DNA of 64,000 nucleotides from the NCBI RefSeq assembly GCF_900166665.1, contig NZ_LT800494.1:1981144-2045143 (forward strand), written 5' to 3'. Numbering within the stretch: the stretch's first letter is position 1; the number at the start of each line of letters is the position of its first letter. The position numbers and the translations under genes were made by a program. The DNA comes from Cytobacillus gottheilii (lineage in GTDB: Bacteria > Bacillota > Bacilli > Bacillales > Cytobacillaceae). Shown piece after piece: positions 26,061-35,455 of this stretch. The notes beneath the pieces are model-generated. The model worked only from the letters and a program-made list of their open reading frames with translations. It searched no databases and was not told the origin of the DNA.

Positions 26061-26536
26061 TATCCCTTATGTGGGCTATGGATGAAAACGGTGTAATCGG
26101 GAAGGATAATCAGCTGCCATGGCATCTGCCTGAAGACTTAAAGTTCTTCAAAAGAACAACAATGGGCCGTCCCATTGTAATGGGAAGAAAAACGTGGGAT
26201 TCTATTGGCCGTCCGCTTCCGGGCAGAGAAAATATTGTGATAACTCGTGATCGGCAATTTACATGTGATGATTGTACTGTCTTTTATTCTCTAGAAGAGA
26301 TGTTAACTTACTGCAGTAACATGGAAGAAGTATTTGTCATTGGAGGAGCAGAAATTTTTAAGCAGATCCTACCTGCCGCTGACAGGCTTTATATCACAAG
26401 TATTCACGAAACCTTCGAAGGAGACACTTACTTCCCAGATCTTGATCTCTCACAATGGACCCTCCAATCAAGAGAACAGGGCATAAAAGATGAAAAAAAC
26501 CCATATGATTACGAATTCTTAATTTACCAGAAATAG
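26057..26536 (+). CDS. dfrA: Dihydrofolate reductase
   Basis: The 159-residue enzyme regenerates tetrahydrofolate after the ThyA reaction. It starts [27 protein letters not shown], with the catalytic acidic residue in the LPEDL helix, and has [15 protein letters not shown] near 42 and [11 protein letters not shown] near 92. The pairing with thyA is the usual Bacillus arrangement. Its TAG stop directly abuts repeat copy B. Confidence 0.97.
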   Translation: MISLMWAMDENGVIGKDNQLPWHLPEDLKFFKRTTMGRPIVMGRKTWDSIGRPLPGRENIVITRDRQFTCDDCTVFYSLEEMLTYCSNMEEVFVIGGAEIFKQILPAADRLYITSIHETFEGDTYFPDLDLSQWTLQSREQGIKDEKNPYDYEFLIYQK

Positions 26537-26835
26537 TGGCTGGACATAAGTAATAAGATGAAGCGAATGGTTAGGAAGTGATCTTTCTAATCATTCGTTT
26601 TTTTATTGGTTAATTTAAAATATTCCTTTTAAACATCAGTGAACTGAAGCGGAGGCCACTCGACTCCTTGTGGAGAAAGAATGAGTCCCTGCAGGAGCAG
26701 AAGCAGCAAGAAGGTGAGCTCATCACTATGAACTCACAAAAAAACAGTGGCTGCAATGTACGGGCTAGGTTAAATAACAAAACCAAGCCATAGATTCGTA
26801 TTTTAGAAATTTATTAACGTTTTGTCCCAGTTACT
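26535..26835 (+). repeat. Dispersed repeat with inverted ends, copy B (carries a terminator)
   Basis: The left end is AGTGGCTGGACATAAG and the right end TTTTGTCCCAGTTACT. The internal hairpin cgaatggttagga / tttctaatcattcg followed by seven T (about 26573-26606) is an intrinsic terminator for dfrA. The core (gcggaggccactcgactcc) is more decayed than in copies C and D. The remaining gap to ilvA holds the ilvA promoter. Confidence 0.8.
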
Positions 26836-26911
26836 TTGTTCTAGTTACAGTCTAATTATGAAATAACTCTTTTGGTGAATTCTAAAAAATCTAAAATTTA
26901 CAAATAATGTG

Positions 26912-26939
26912 TTGATTTACAGCGGCATCGTGTTATAAT
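26912..26939 (+). promoter_or_regulatory. Sigma-A promoter of ilvA
   Basis: TTGATT (26912-26917), 16 nt and TATAAT (26934-26939) lie 36 bp upstream of the ilvA ATG. I see no T-box leader in the short 5' region. Confidence 0.65.
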
Positions 26940-26975
26940 GAAAAAATTAAATTGGAACTTGAATTGGGGTGCCGT

Positions 26976-28244
26976 ATGAAACAAAGTGCTGTAAAGGAAA
27001 AGAAAGTGCAGCTGGAAGATATTTTAATTGCCTATCAGCATCTCAAAGACATTGTAGCCCATACACCGCTGCAAAAAAATGAGCGGTTATCAGAAAAATA
27101 TGAGTGTAATGTCTATTTGAAGAGAGAAGACTTGCAGCATGTCCGTTCCTTTAAATTAAGAGGCGCATATTATTGCATAAATTCTCTTGAAGAAGATGAG
27201 CGGACAGGTGGAGTAGTGTGTGCAAGTGCAGGCAATCATGCTCAAGGGGTAGCATATGCATGTAAGCATCTCGGCATTAGCGGAAAAATCTTTATGCCTG
27301 CTACAACTCCAAGACAAAAAATCAGTCAAGTCGAGCTGTTTGGCCGGGGAATAGTGGACATCATTCTAGTCGGAGATACTTTTGATGATGCCTATGAAAA
27401 AGCATTGCATTGTGCTCAGGAAGAAAATAGAACATTTATTCATCCGTTTAACGATGATAAAGTTATTGCTGGTCAAGGAACAGTGGCGGTAGAAATACTC
27501 AATGACTGTGAGGTTGCTCCTGATTATGTTTTTGCCAGTATTGGAGGCGGAGGCCTAATGGCAGGAACTTCTGCATATATCAAGGCAATTTCTCATCAGA
27601 CAAAAATGATCGGTGTTGAACCGGAGGGCGCCCCTGCTATGAAACAATCTCTTTTAGCAAATGAAGTGAAGCCGCTGCATAAGATTGACAAATTCGTCGA
27701 TGGTGCAGCAGTCAAATCAGTAGGAGAAAAAACCTTTTCTATATGCCGGGATCTGGTAGATGATGTAGTCACCGTAGCAGAAGGAAAAGTTTGTACAACA
27801 ATATTGGAACTCTATAATGAGCATGCGATTGTGGCTGAGCCAGCAGGAGCGCTGCCTATAGCGGCGCTGGATATGTACAGAGAGAATATTAAGGGACAAA
27901 ATGTCGTATGCATTGTCAGCGGCGGAAACAATGATATAGGCAGAATGCAGGAAATTAAAGAACGATCTTTATTATATGAGGGGTTATTACATTATTTCAT
28001 TGTCAACTTTCCGCAGCGTGCAGGTGCTCTAAGAGAATTTCTCGATGAAGTGCTTGGAGTAAATGATGATATTACTAGATTTGAATATACCAAGAAAAAT
28101 AATAAAGAAAATGGTCCAGCGCTTGTAGGAATTGAATTAAAAAATAGAGAAGACTATTCAGGGTTGATCCAAAGAATGGACAAAAAAGGATTCTCCTATC
28201 AAGAAATCAATAATGATAAGAAATTGTTCCATTTACTGGTGTGA
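26976..28244 (+). CDS. ilvA: Threonine dehydratase (threonine deaminase)
   Basis: The 422-residue PLP enzyme converts threonine to 2-oxobutyrate, the first step of isoleucine synthesis. The PLP Lys lies in VRSFKLRGAYY near residue 59, the phosphate-binding loop is SIGGGGLMAG near 190 and SGGNND lies near 310. Residues about 325-422 are a single ACT-like regulatory domain (HYFIVNFPQRAGALREFL). The length equals that of B. subtilis IlvA. ATG 26976 follows ttggggtg. It appears monocistronic, with terminator-bearing repeat copy C downstream. Confidence 0.95.
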   Translation: MKQSAVKEKKVQLEDILIAYQHLKDIVAHTPLQKNERLSEKYECNVYLKREDLQHVRSFKLRGAYYCINSLEEDERTGGVVCASAGNHAQGVAYACKHLGISGKIFMPATTPRQKISQVELFGRGIVDIILVGDTFDDAYEKALHCAQEENRTFIHPFNDDKVIAGQGTVAVEILNDCEVAPDYVFASIGGGGLMAGTSAYIKAISHQTKMIGVEPEGAPAMKQSLLANEVKPLHKIDKFVDGAAVKSVGEKTFSICRDLVDDVVTVAEGKVCTTILELYNEHAIVAEPAGALPIAALDMYRENIKGQNVVCIVSGGNNDIGRMQEIKERSLLYEGLLHYFIVNFPQRAGALREFLDEVLGVNDDITRFEYTKKNNKENGPALVGIELKNREDYSGLIQRMDKKGFSYQEINNDKKLFHLLV

Positions 28245-28263
28245 AGATGAAGGAATTTATAGA

Positions 28264-28573
28264 AGAGGCTGGGACATAATTATTTAACACAACCATAGAA
28301 ACGAATGGTTAGGAAGCCGTCTTTCTAATCATTCGTTTTTTTATGATTATTTAATTTTTTATTAACATAAGTGAAATGGAGCGGAGGACACTCGACTCCG
28401 GAGGGAAATAGAGGAAAAGGTGAGACACCGAAGACGTGCCGAGCAGGCTCATCTTTCTCCCCTCGGAAAGCGAGAGTCCGCAGCACAGGTGGAACGGACT
28501 TGTTTGAATACCCTAACCAAGATATTAAATATTAGTGTTTTTAGAATATTATTTTCGTTTTGTCCCAGCTTCT
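28264..28573 (+). repeat. Dispersed repeat with inverted ends, copy C (carries a terminator)
   Basis: AGAGGCTGGGACATAA on the left and TTTTGTCCCAGCTTCT on the right are near-perfect inverted repeats. An internal hairpin (cgaatggttaggaa...tttctaatcattcg) plus seven T starts about 40 bp in. It lies 19 bp after the ilvA stop. The rest of the gap to tatA (28574-28744) is AT-rich with an AATATAATG -10-like box near 28705. Confidence 0.88.
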
Positions 28574-28744
28574 GCTGATGTGTTTGAAATCAGATCTATT
28601 TACAGGTCTGTGATTTTTATTGCATTCCTATTTTATTATTGTTAATGTGTATATAATATGAATTTTTCGCTATACTCTACACAATAGCCCAAATTAGTAA
28701 TATAATGAAGACAGATTTACAAGACATATTAAGGAGATGTTTAT

Positions 28745-28942
28745 ATGTTATCAAACATCGGAGTACCTGGATTAATTTTAATTTTAGTGCTTGCTTTAAT
28801 TATATTTGGTCCAAAGAAACTTCCTGAGATTGGGCGAGCATTTGGACAAACGTTGCGCGAGTTCAAAAAATCGACTCGTGAATTAACAAGTGATGTAATG
28901 GAAGAGTTTGAAGACGATCAGAATAAAAAAACTGTTAAATAA
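28745..28942 (+). CDS. tatA: Sec-independent translocase protein TatA
   Basis: The 65-residue protein has one N-terminal membrane helix (about 5-21), then the hinge [14 protein letters not shown] and an amphipathic helix, ending in an acidic/basic tail. It forms the twin-arginine translocation pore with TatC, encoded 113 bp downstream. The start follows ttaaggagatg. A terminator-like hairpin separates the two genes, which would set TatA above TatC, as expected for Tat stoichiometry. Confidence 0.95.
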   Translation: MLSNIGVPGLILILVLALIIFGPKKLPEIGRAFGQTLREFKKSTRELTSDVMEEFEDDQNKKTVK

Positions 28943-28970
28943 GGTGTGAGATTCTTTCTTACACTTTTTC
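28943..28970 (+). terminator. Hairpin between tatA and tatC (partial terminator)
   Basis: The stem gtgtgaga / tcttacac with one G-T pair is followed by TTTTTCTTTTT. Confidence 0.55.
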
Positions 28971-29055
28971 TTTTTGGATCAGTGAGTGGATTCGTTTCAT
29001 TCATTCACTTTTCCTTGCCTCTGGGCATGTAAATTGAGACAGGCAGGGGAAGATT

Positions 29056-29811
29056 ATGGAAGATAAAGAATTAAATATTATAGATCATTTAGATGAACTG
29101 AGAAAGAGACTCATATATACGGTTATTGCCTTTTTTGCATTTTTTATTATTGGCTTTATATATGTAGAAGAGATTTATAAATGGATTGTGCGTGATCTAG
29201 ATGTGAAACTGATTGTTCTGGGTCCTAGTGACATAATCTGGGTGTACTTTACACTGGCTGGTGTTGTAGCTCTTGCGGGAACGATTCCGGTCCTAGCTGC
29301 TCAAATTTGGATGTTTGTGAAACCAGCTTTAACACCAATTGAGCGAAAAGTCTCACTCTCTTATGTACCAGCATTGTTTGTTTTATTTATTGTTGGACTT
29401 TGTTTTGGTTACTTTGTCATCTTTCCAACCGTACTAAGCTTCCTTGTTGAACTTGGTGAAGGCATGATGGTCACCAATTTTACAGCTGACAAATATTTCC
29501 GCTTTATTATGCATATGACGCTGCCATTTGGTGTCTTGTTTGAGCTGCCAGTTGTAGCAATGTTCCTGACATCTCTTGGGATTATTAATCCATACGTGCT
29601 GCAGAAAATCAGGAAGTATGCCTATTTTGTACTTGTTGTCATCTCGGTTGTCATTTCACCGCCAGATTTTATCTCGGATATATTAGTGACCATTCCTCTA
29701 TTATTCTTGTATGAAATCAGCATTAACCTCTCTAAAATTGTCTATAAGCGGAAGCTCAAGAAAGAAAAAGAGTGGGAAGAAATGCAAGCAGCAGAAGAGG
29801 TTATTGATTAG
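29056..29811 (+). CDS. tatC: Sec-independent translocase protein TatC
   Basis: The 251-residue protein has six hydrophobic helices. It carries the cytosolic N-terminal HLDELRKRLIY signature, where the twin-arginine signal is recognised, and PALTPIERK near residue 92. The charged C-terminal tail (RKLKKEKEWEEMQ) is cytosolic. The ATG follows caggggaag. No adjacent Tat substrate gene is visible. Confidence 0.95.
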   Translation: MEDKELNIIDHLDELRKRLIYTVIAFFAFFIIGFIYVEEIYKWIVRDLDVKLIVLGPSDIIWVYFTLAGVVALAGTIPVLAAQIWMFVKPALTPIERKVSLSYVPALFVLFIVGLCFGYFVIFPTVLSFLVELGEGMMVTNFTADKYFRFIMHMTLPFGVLFELPVVAMFLTSLGIINPYVLQKIRKYAYFVLVVISVVISPPDFISDILVTIPLLFLYEISINLSKIVYKRKLKKEKEWEEMQAAEEVID

Positions 29812-29951
29812 TGTTTCGGTTTTTAATAAGCTATAAATTATAGAAAAACAGCAAGCTATTTTTAATTATTTTGAATATGCAAAAAACGACATATTTATAA
29901 TTGTTTTTAGGGTATAATGAAGTTAAACGGGTGAAAAAGAGGATTGATATT

Positions 29952-30209
29952 TTGTTATTCAAAAGCCTAGTGTTCAAAAATGCTGTTGGGCAGAAGGTTA
30001 GTATCATCGAAATTCCTGTTTTAGACAAAAATAGCCCTTATTTTTTCTTAGTTCAGGTGCGTTTGCAGCTTTACATGAATCAAATTTATGATTCAGCTGA
30101 AGAGAAGCCATTGTACTCATTTAAAGAATATATGAAAAAAATGACAAAGTGGCCGATCTATGAACAAGTCTATCAAACCCCTGAATTGCTGAATAATGCT
30201 AGAAAATGA
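29952..30209 (+). CDS. Small conserved-looking protein of unknown function
   Basis: The 85-residue frame starts at TTG 29952, 9 nt after aagagg, with a TATAAT box about 40 bp upstream (29913-29918). The product (LFKSLVFKNAVGQ...KKMTKWPIYEQVYQTPELL) is soluble and mixed alpha/beta, without signal or membrane segments. Earlier starts in the same frame would run through the promoter. The stop codon lies only 2 bp before repeat copy D. I do not recognise the family. Confidence 0.6.
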   Translation: MLFKSLVFKNAVGQKVSIIEIPVLDKNSPYFFLVQVRLQLYMNQIYDSAEEKPLYSFKEYMKKMTKWPIYEQVYQTPELLNNARK

Positions 30210-30211
30210 AC

Positions 30212-30515
30212 AGAGGCTGGGACATAAGTATTTAACACAACCACAGAACCGAATGATTAGGGAGTGAATATTTCTAATCATTCGGTTTTTTATTTGTTTA
30301 ACATTTAATATTTCTAAAAATGAGTGAAATGGAGCGGAGGACCCTCGACTCCTATGGGCAATAGAGGAAAGGGTGAGACCCCGCAGGAGCTTTGCTTCCT
30401 CCCCATGGAAAGCGAGGGTCAGGAGCGCAGGTGGAACGGGCTTGTGTAAACACATCAACCTTAAAAATAAACATTCGTGTTTTACAAATAGGAATTTCGT
30501 TTTGTCCCAGCCTCT
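30212..30515 (+). repeat. Dispersed repeat with inverted ends, copy D (best preserved ends)
   Basis: The ends AGAGGCTGGGACATAA and TTTTGTCCCAGCCTCT are inverted over 16 bp with two mismatches. The inner hairpin cgaatgattaggg...tttctaatcattcgg followed by six T is at about 30250-30290. The core has gagtgaaatggagcggagga, ggtgagaccccgcaggagc and gcgcaggtggaacgggctt. Between 30516 and 30802 I see no further feature. Confidence 0.9.
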
Positions 30516-30802
30516 TATTTTTTGCTGAAAGAAAGCAGCTGGATGTTCTTTCAAAAGCTCTGTTATGAATGAAGTATACAATTAGGAACGATGTTTTAAG
30601 TTGTTGAAAAATTGGTAAGGAATATACTAAGTAATTAGTGATTGCTGAGGAATCGGGCAAAAGATATACTTAGGTTGTTATTTGTTAACAAAACAGTCTT
30701 ATTTTATATGGAGTTTAATAGCCAGCCTTAATGATATTGCTTTTCTTCATATAGGTAAAAATGTATAATAAAATGGAATTGTTATAGCAGGGACGTGAAT
30801 GT

Positions 30803-31645
30803 GTGAATAAGGTTAGAATCGTTACAGACTCTACAGTTGATTTGCAAGAAGAAGTACTAAAGGAATATGATATTGAAGTCGTTCCATTGTCTATTCATAT
30901 CAATGGAGAAACATATTTAGACCGGAAAGATATAACGCCGGTTCAATTTATGAAAAAAATGAAAGAGTCTGAAGAACTGCCGAAAAGCTCTCAGCCTCCA
31001 GCAGGTGTTTTCTTGGAGCTGTATGACAGGTTAACAGATGAAGGATATGATATTCTTTCCATCCATATGACTGGCGGAATGAGCGGCACTGTACAATCCG
31101 CAGAAAGTGCAGCCAGCATGGCAAAAGGCAATGTGAAAGTTGTGGATTCCCGATATATTTCTAAAGCGCTTGCATTCCAAGTGATTGAAGCGGCTAAAAT
31201 GGCTAAGAATGGAAGTTCTATTGAAGAAATATGTTCGAAACTGGATGAAATAAGAGCGAAGACGAAATTATTTGTTGTCGTGGATACGCTCGAGAATCTG
31301 GTTAAGGGTGGAAGAATTGGGAGAGGAAAAGCATTATTAGGCTCCCTTCTAAACATAAAGCCAATAGCTTCACTCGAGGACGGTGTATATACACCGGTAG
31401 CCAAAGTGCGCAGCCATGCTCAAATCGTTAAATACTTAGCAAATCAATTTGCGGAAGATGCTAAAGGAAAAACAATTAAAAGTGTGGGGCTTGTTCATGC
31501 GGAAGGGTTTGAATTAGCTTCTAAACTAAGAACAGCAATCGAAGAGCTTACAGGCTATACCAATATATCCATTGAAGATACAACGCCAATTGTGAGTACA
31601 CATACAGGCGCGGGTGCAATTGGATTTATGTATTATCTTGATTAA
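30803..31645 (+). CDS. DegV family fatty-acid-binding protein (second of two)
   Basis: The 280-residue protein starts KVRIVTDSTVDL and has the full family set: SSQPPAG near residue 61, HMTGGMSGT near 86, VDTLENLVKGGRIGR near 155 and THTGAGAIG near 267. Like the paralogue at 5368 it should bind a fatty acid for FakA-dependent phosphorylation. The two copies are of the same length but differ clearly in sequence, consistent with different acyl-chain preferences (inference). The start is GTG behind cagggacg. Confidence 0.9.
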   Translation: MNKVRIVTDSTVDLQEEVLKEYDIEVVPLSIHINGETYLDRKDITPVQFMKKMKESEELPKSSQPPAGVFLELYDRLTDEGYDILSIHMTGGMSGTVQSAESAASMAKGNVKVVDSRYISKALAFQVIEAAKMAKNGSSIEEICSKLDEIRAKTKLFVVVDTLENLVKGGRIGRGKALLGSLLNIKPIASLEDGVYTPVAKVRSHAQIVKYLANQFAEDAKGKTIKSVGLVHAEGFELASKLRTAIEELTGYTNISIEDTTPIVSTHTGAGAIGFMYYLD

Positions 31646-31653
31646 AAAGGTAA

Positions 31654-31945
31654 AGAGGCTCTTACATAGTATTTAACAAGACCATAGAATCGAATGGTTA
31701 GGAAGTTTATCTTTCTAATCATTCGGTTTTTTTGTTGTTCTAAAATATATCTTTTTAAACTGAAGTGGAAAAGGACTGGAGGAAACTCGACACCTGTGGG
31801 CAATAAAGAAGAAGCGGCGTGACGATCTGTAATTCCACGAAAAAATGCCCGCAACACACACAGGTGAAATGCCCTTGTTCAATCCAAACCTTTACCTTGG
31901 TTATTCACTATTTGAGATATATTATTTCGTTTTGTCCCGGCTACT
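31654..31945 (+). repeat. Dispersed repeat with inverted ends, copy E (decayed core)
   Basis: The left end is AGAGGCTCTTACATAG and the right end TTTTGTCCCGGCTACT. The terminator hairpin (cgaatggttaggaag...tttctaatcattcgg, seven T) is well kept, while the core has many changes. It starts 9 bp after the degV stop. The remainder of the gap to 32050 is AT-rich. Confidence 0.8.
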
Positions 31946-32050
31946 GTGCTTTATTATTTTTCTAGGAAAATTTCACTGTTTTTTTACCGTGGATGTTAAA
32001 TATTTCTATTTTAAATTCCAATGAATATTACTATAGTAGGGGGTGGAAAT

Positions 32051-33028
32051 GTGAAGGTGAAAAATATTCTGCTTTTTAGCGATTTTGGAATAGATGATAT
32101 GGTTGCAGCTGCGTTTGCAGTAGTTAATGAAGAAGTAAATGTAGTAGGAATTGTTGCAGATTATGGGAATGTTTCTAAAGAAAAAGCGCTTCAAAACGCA
32201 GCATATTTACGTGAACTGACAGGTCTGACGGAAATTCCAGTATTTGGCGGTGCTGGCCTCCCGCTTACAGGTGATATGCCGGAGTTCTTCCCGGAGATTC
32301 ATGGGCTCAGCGGCCTTGGTCCAATTCTTAATGATGTAGTAGTTGATGTTGATTTTTTTGAGAATTTTGATGAGATCAAAAGGATTATTGAACAATATGA
32401 AAATGATATTTTAATTGTAAACATCGGCAGATTATCCTCTCTCGCAACTGCGTTTATTTTATACCCCAATTTACTAAAGCAAGTATCTGATATTTATATT
32501 ATGGGCGGTGCATTTTTTGTCCCTGGCAATGTAACACCTGTAGCAGAAGCAAATATTTACGGAGATCCTTATGCTGCAAACATTGTATTATCACATGCTC
32601 CAAAGAAAGTATATATTATTCCTCTAGATGTCACGATGTCAGCCATTCTAACTCCTGCTCTCGTTGATCGGCTGCATGAATATTATATTGAAACTGGCAA
32701 TAAATTCGGTCAACTGCTTAAACCAATGATTGATTACTATTATGAATTTTACAAGATGCAAGTTATTGATATTTCTGGGAGCCCAATGCATGATTTGCTT
32801 ACTTTTTGGGCTATTATGGATCAGTCTAAAATGGAATACATTGAAGCGCCAGTTAAGGTAGTAGTCGATAAAGGGGTGGCATTTGGACAGACTATAGGAG
32901 ATTTTAGAAAGCTGCCGGCAGATAAAAAAGAAAATTATCAAGTACATTATATTGCAATCAAATTTGATTACAGCCAGTTTATCCAAACCTATTATCAAGT
33001 GATGACAAGCCCGGCGGATAAAAAATAA
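32051..33028 (+). CDS. Nucleoside hydrolase (IunH family)
   Basis: The 325-residue protein shows the calcium-site sequence SDFGIDDMVAAAF near residue 11 and the GGAFFVPGNVTPVAEANI...DPYAA block near 155-180. The late MHDLLTFWA segment near 246 supplies the last metal Asp. Such enzymes cleave ribonucleosides to base and ribose. The usual DxDxGxDD motif reads F-S-D-F-G-I-D-D, so the first Asp is replaced while the catalytic Asp and the DD pair remain. GTG 32051 follows taggggggtgg; the frame before it is not needed. It appears to be a single-gene unit. Confidence 0.85.
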   Translation: MKVKNILLFSDFGIDDMVAAAFAVVNEEVNVVGIVADYGNVSKEKALQNAAYLRELTGLTEIPVFGGAGLPLTGDMPEFFPEIHGLSGLGPILNDVVVDVDFFENFDEIKRIIEQYENDILIVNIGRLSSLATAFILYPNLLKQVSDIYIMGGAFFVPGNVTPVAEANIYGDPYAANIVLSHAPKKVYIIPLDVTMSAILTPALVDRLHEYYIETGNKFGQLLKPMIDYYYEFYKMQVIDISGSPMHDLLTFWAIMDQSKMEYIEAPVKVVVDKGVAFGQTIGDFRKLPADKKENYQVHYIAIKFDYSQFIQTYYQVMTSPADKK

Positions 33029-33126
33029 TAATCTGCTTGTTCACAACTTTGACACATTCTTTTCTTTCTTCTTTCATGGAGGTTTGCTAGAATGAAACTT
33101 GAACTTTAGTGAAGCAGGTGAAAGAA

Positions 33127-33708
33127 GTGAAGTTAAAGAGGTATTTTGCCATCATAGCAATTTTTGCAGTTACATTGCTATCGGCTTGCGGTCAAGGTGG
33201 AATTAATGATGCTTTAAACTATGAAGTCGAGGATTTTGAATTTACAAACCAAAACGGTGAACAAGTGGGGTTAAGTGAGTTAGAAGGAAAAGTCTGGGTT
33301 GCAGATTTTATATTTACCAATTGTGATACGGTATGCTTGCCGATGACCTCCAATATGAAAAGATTGCAGACAATGGCAGCTGAAGAAGGAATTGAAAATA
33401 TTCATTTTGTTTCTTTCAGCGTCGATCCTCTGAATGATAAACCAGATGTCTTGAAGACATTTGCTGATCAATATGAGGCTAATTATGACAGTTGGAATTT
33501 TTTAACTGGTTATGAGCAAAAAGTGATTGAAGATTTTGCTTTGAATTCATTTAAAGCCATTGTTCAAAAGCCAAAAAATGAAGATCAAGTGATACATGAT
33601 ACAAAATTCTACCTTGTCAATCAAGATGGACTTATACAAAAATATTATGATGGTGTAACCGGTGTACCATATGAGGAAATTATCAACGATATAAAAACGC
33701 TGCAATAG
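33127..33708 (+). CDS. ypmQ: SCO1/SenC family copper-delivery lipoprotein (YpmQ type)
   Basis: The 193-residue protein starts with a lipoprotein signal (lipobox LLSAC, Cys near residue 21). The thioredoxin-fold domain has the copper-binding CxxxC (CDTVC, about 66-70) and the distal His in VIHDTKF near 158. SCO proteins assemble the CuA site of cytochrome c oxidase. GTG 33127 lies 6 nt after AGGTG; the GTG at 33109 is less likely. It is followed by ypmR and ypmS, as in B. subtilis. Confidence 0.9.
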   Translation: MKLKRYFAIIAIFAVTLLSACGQGGINDALNYEVEDFEFTNQNGEQVGLSELEGKVWVADFIFTNCDTVCLPMTSNMKRLQTMAAEEGIENIHFVSFSVDPLNDKPDVLKTFADQYEANYDSWNFLTGYEQKVIEDFALNSFKAIVQKPKNEDQVIHDTKFYLVNQDGLIQKYYDGVTGVPYEEIINDIKTLQ

Positions 33709-33866
33709 ACCTTGTTTAACAGGTCTATTTTTTCACTTTCAGAAAAATTAAATGCAACTAAGTTTGTGAAACAGCATTTCTTAATCTATATTTCTGTTTT
33801 GTCTTTCTTTTTCAAGGAACGATTGATCATGCTATAATAGTTTATACTTCTATGAGGGGTGATAAA

Positions 33867-34745
33867 ATGAGTAAGCAATTCACCTTTAAACCTTCAATGG
33901 CAAGAAATCCATTTATGACTTTCAGATATACTTTTCTCTTCTTTTTTATGCTGATCATGCTGTTTTTTCTATCATCTTGCAGTATTGGTACAAATACGAG
34001 CAGTGGTGAGCATGTTGAAAAAAGTGTTGTATATGCTGAAAGAAAAACTATCGATCCAGCCTTTTTGCCGCAAAACCTGGCAATTGTGTCTGTTGGCGAT
34101 TCTTTAACACAAGGTGTTGGAGATAGTACAAAAAAAGGCGGATATGTTCCATATACAGAAACGCTGCTCGAGGAAGAACGTGGAATTGCCGATGTGGTGT
34201 TTAAAAACTTTGGTGTGCGCGGCAACCGTTCAGATCAGCTGTTAAAAAAATTAAAAACAGATGAGGTAAAAGAATCGATCGCAGAAGCGGATTTAGTCCT
34301 AGTTACTATTGGCGGCAATGATATAATGAAGGTCGTAAGGGAAAATTTTACAGGTCTTAATCTCCAGGCGTTTGCTCAGCAGAAGACTATTTATGAAAAG
34401 AACCTGCAGGATGTTTTAGAGACAATCAACGAGTATAATCCCCGAGCTGAGATCGGTCTTATCGGTTTATATAATCCTTTTTTGACTTGGTTTTCCGATA
34501 TTCGGGAAATTGATGAGATTATGAGCGACTGGAATGAAACAAGCAAAACGATATTGGGTCAATATTCCAATACATTTTTTGTGGATGTGGATGATATATT
34601 TCAAACAGAAGGGGAAAACCTCCTATATACAGATTATTTCCATCCCAACGATCGAGGCTATGAAAAAATGGGAAATCGTATTTACGAGGTAATGAAAGAC
34701 AATGTATTGGCAGATGTGTTATTAGAGAAGTCATTGGACAGCTAA
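33867..34745 (+). CDS. ypmR: GDSL/SGNH lipase-like lipoprotein YpmR
   Basis: The 292-residue protein has a hydrophobic N-terminus with lipobox LSSC near residue 38. The SGNH blocks are VSVGDSLTQGVG (Ser near 78), KNFGVRGNRSD near 112, VTIGGNDI near 145 and the catalytic DYFHPNDRGY near 257. It should be a surface-anchored esterase; the substrate is unknown. ATG 33867 follows gaggggtg. ypmS begins 14 bp after its stop, so the two are cotranscribed. Confidence 0.9.
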   Translation: MSKQFTFKPSMARNPFMTFRYTFLFFFMLIMLFFLSSCSIGTNTSSGEHVEKSVVYAERKTIDPAFLPQNLAIVSVGDSLTQGVGDSTKKGGYVPYTETLLEEERGIADVVFKNFGVRGNRSDQLLKKLKTDEVKESIAEADLVLVTIGGNDIMKVVRENFTGLNLQAFAQQKTIYEKNLQDVLETINEYNPRAEIGLIGLYNPFLTWFSDIREIDEIMSDWNETSKTILGQYSNTFFVDVDDIFQTEGENLLYTDYFHPNDRGYEKMGNRIYEVMKDNVLADVLLEKSLDS

Positions 34746-34759
34746 GAGGTGAGGAGACT

Positions 34760-35341
34760 TTGAAAAAGAATAAATGGAAGTTGTTTTTTTTCATATTATT
34801 GGGATTAAACATCGCATTACTGGTGTTCTTGACCACTTTGATTTATGCACCAGCTGATCATCAGGCATATGAGCCAAACGAGATCAATGAAAGTGGATAC
34901 GCTCCTTTTTCTATTGGAGCTAATAAACAGGACTTAAATCAAGTAATTAATCATTATCTTGAAAGTGAAGGTTTGACAGGTACAATTGATTATCAGATTT
35001 TTCTCAACGATGATGTGGAGCTAATTGGTTCCCTGCCAGTGTTTAGTCAGGAAATTGAAATGAAACTTGCGTTTGAACCTACTGCTCTCGAAAATGGAGA
35101 TATTGTGTTAGAGAAGAAAGAAATGTCTGTCGGTCAGTTGCAGCTTCCTGCAGCATATGTGATGAAGTTTGTAAGAGATCATTATGATCTTCCAGAATGG
35201 GTTGAAATTGTACCGGAAGAAGAACGTATTTACGTTGCTTTAACTGACATGGAACTGAAAAGTGATGTAAAGGTAAAAGTTGATGAGTTTGATTTGGAAA
35301 ATGACGATATTCGATTGTCTTTGCTTGTACCTGTTCGGTAA
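34760..35341 (+). CDS. ypmS: YpmS family membrane-anchored protein (DUF2140)
   Basis: The 193-residue protein has one N-terminal membrane helix (about residues 6-26) and an extracytoplasmic domain with INESGYAPFSIGANKQDLNQVINHYL. This matches YpmS of Bacillus; the role is unknown, and the constant pairing with ypmR suggests a joint envelope function (inference). The start is TTG 34760 behind gaggtgaggag. A strong terminator follows at 35380. Confidence 0.88.
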   Translation: MKKNKWKLFFFILLGLNIALLVFLTTLIYAPADHQAYEPNEINESGYAPFSIGANKQDLNQVINHYLESEGLTGTIDYQIFLNDDVELIGSLPVFSQEIEMKLAFEPTALENGDIVLEKKEMSVGQLQLPAAYVMKFVRDHYDLPEWVEIVPEEERIYVALTDMELKSDVKVKVDEFDLENDDIRLSLLVPVR

Positions 35342-35379
35342 TGACTAAAATGATAACGAAATCATAGACTGCTATTTTT

Positions 35380-35413
35380 TGAGAGGTGGCCACCTGCGGT
35401 CACCTCTCTTTTG
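35380..35413 (+). terminator. Rho-independent terminator after ypmS
   Basis: The stem gagaggtg / cacctctc is followed by TTTTG. It also lies at the 3' side of the minus-strand gene. Confidence 0.8.
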
Positions 35414-35455
35414 CCTTTGGATGGAAAATTGAAATGGGGAATCTCACCAAAAAAA

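Noticed and set aside
26842-26975. T-box or other riboswitch before ilvA
   Set aside because: The -10 box lies only 36 bp before the ATG, leaving no room for a structured leader, and no T-box core sequence is present.
30117-30660. Two minus-strand frames over repeat copy D
   Set aside because: They translate the dispersed repeat in antisense; similar frames recur at other copies.
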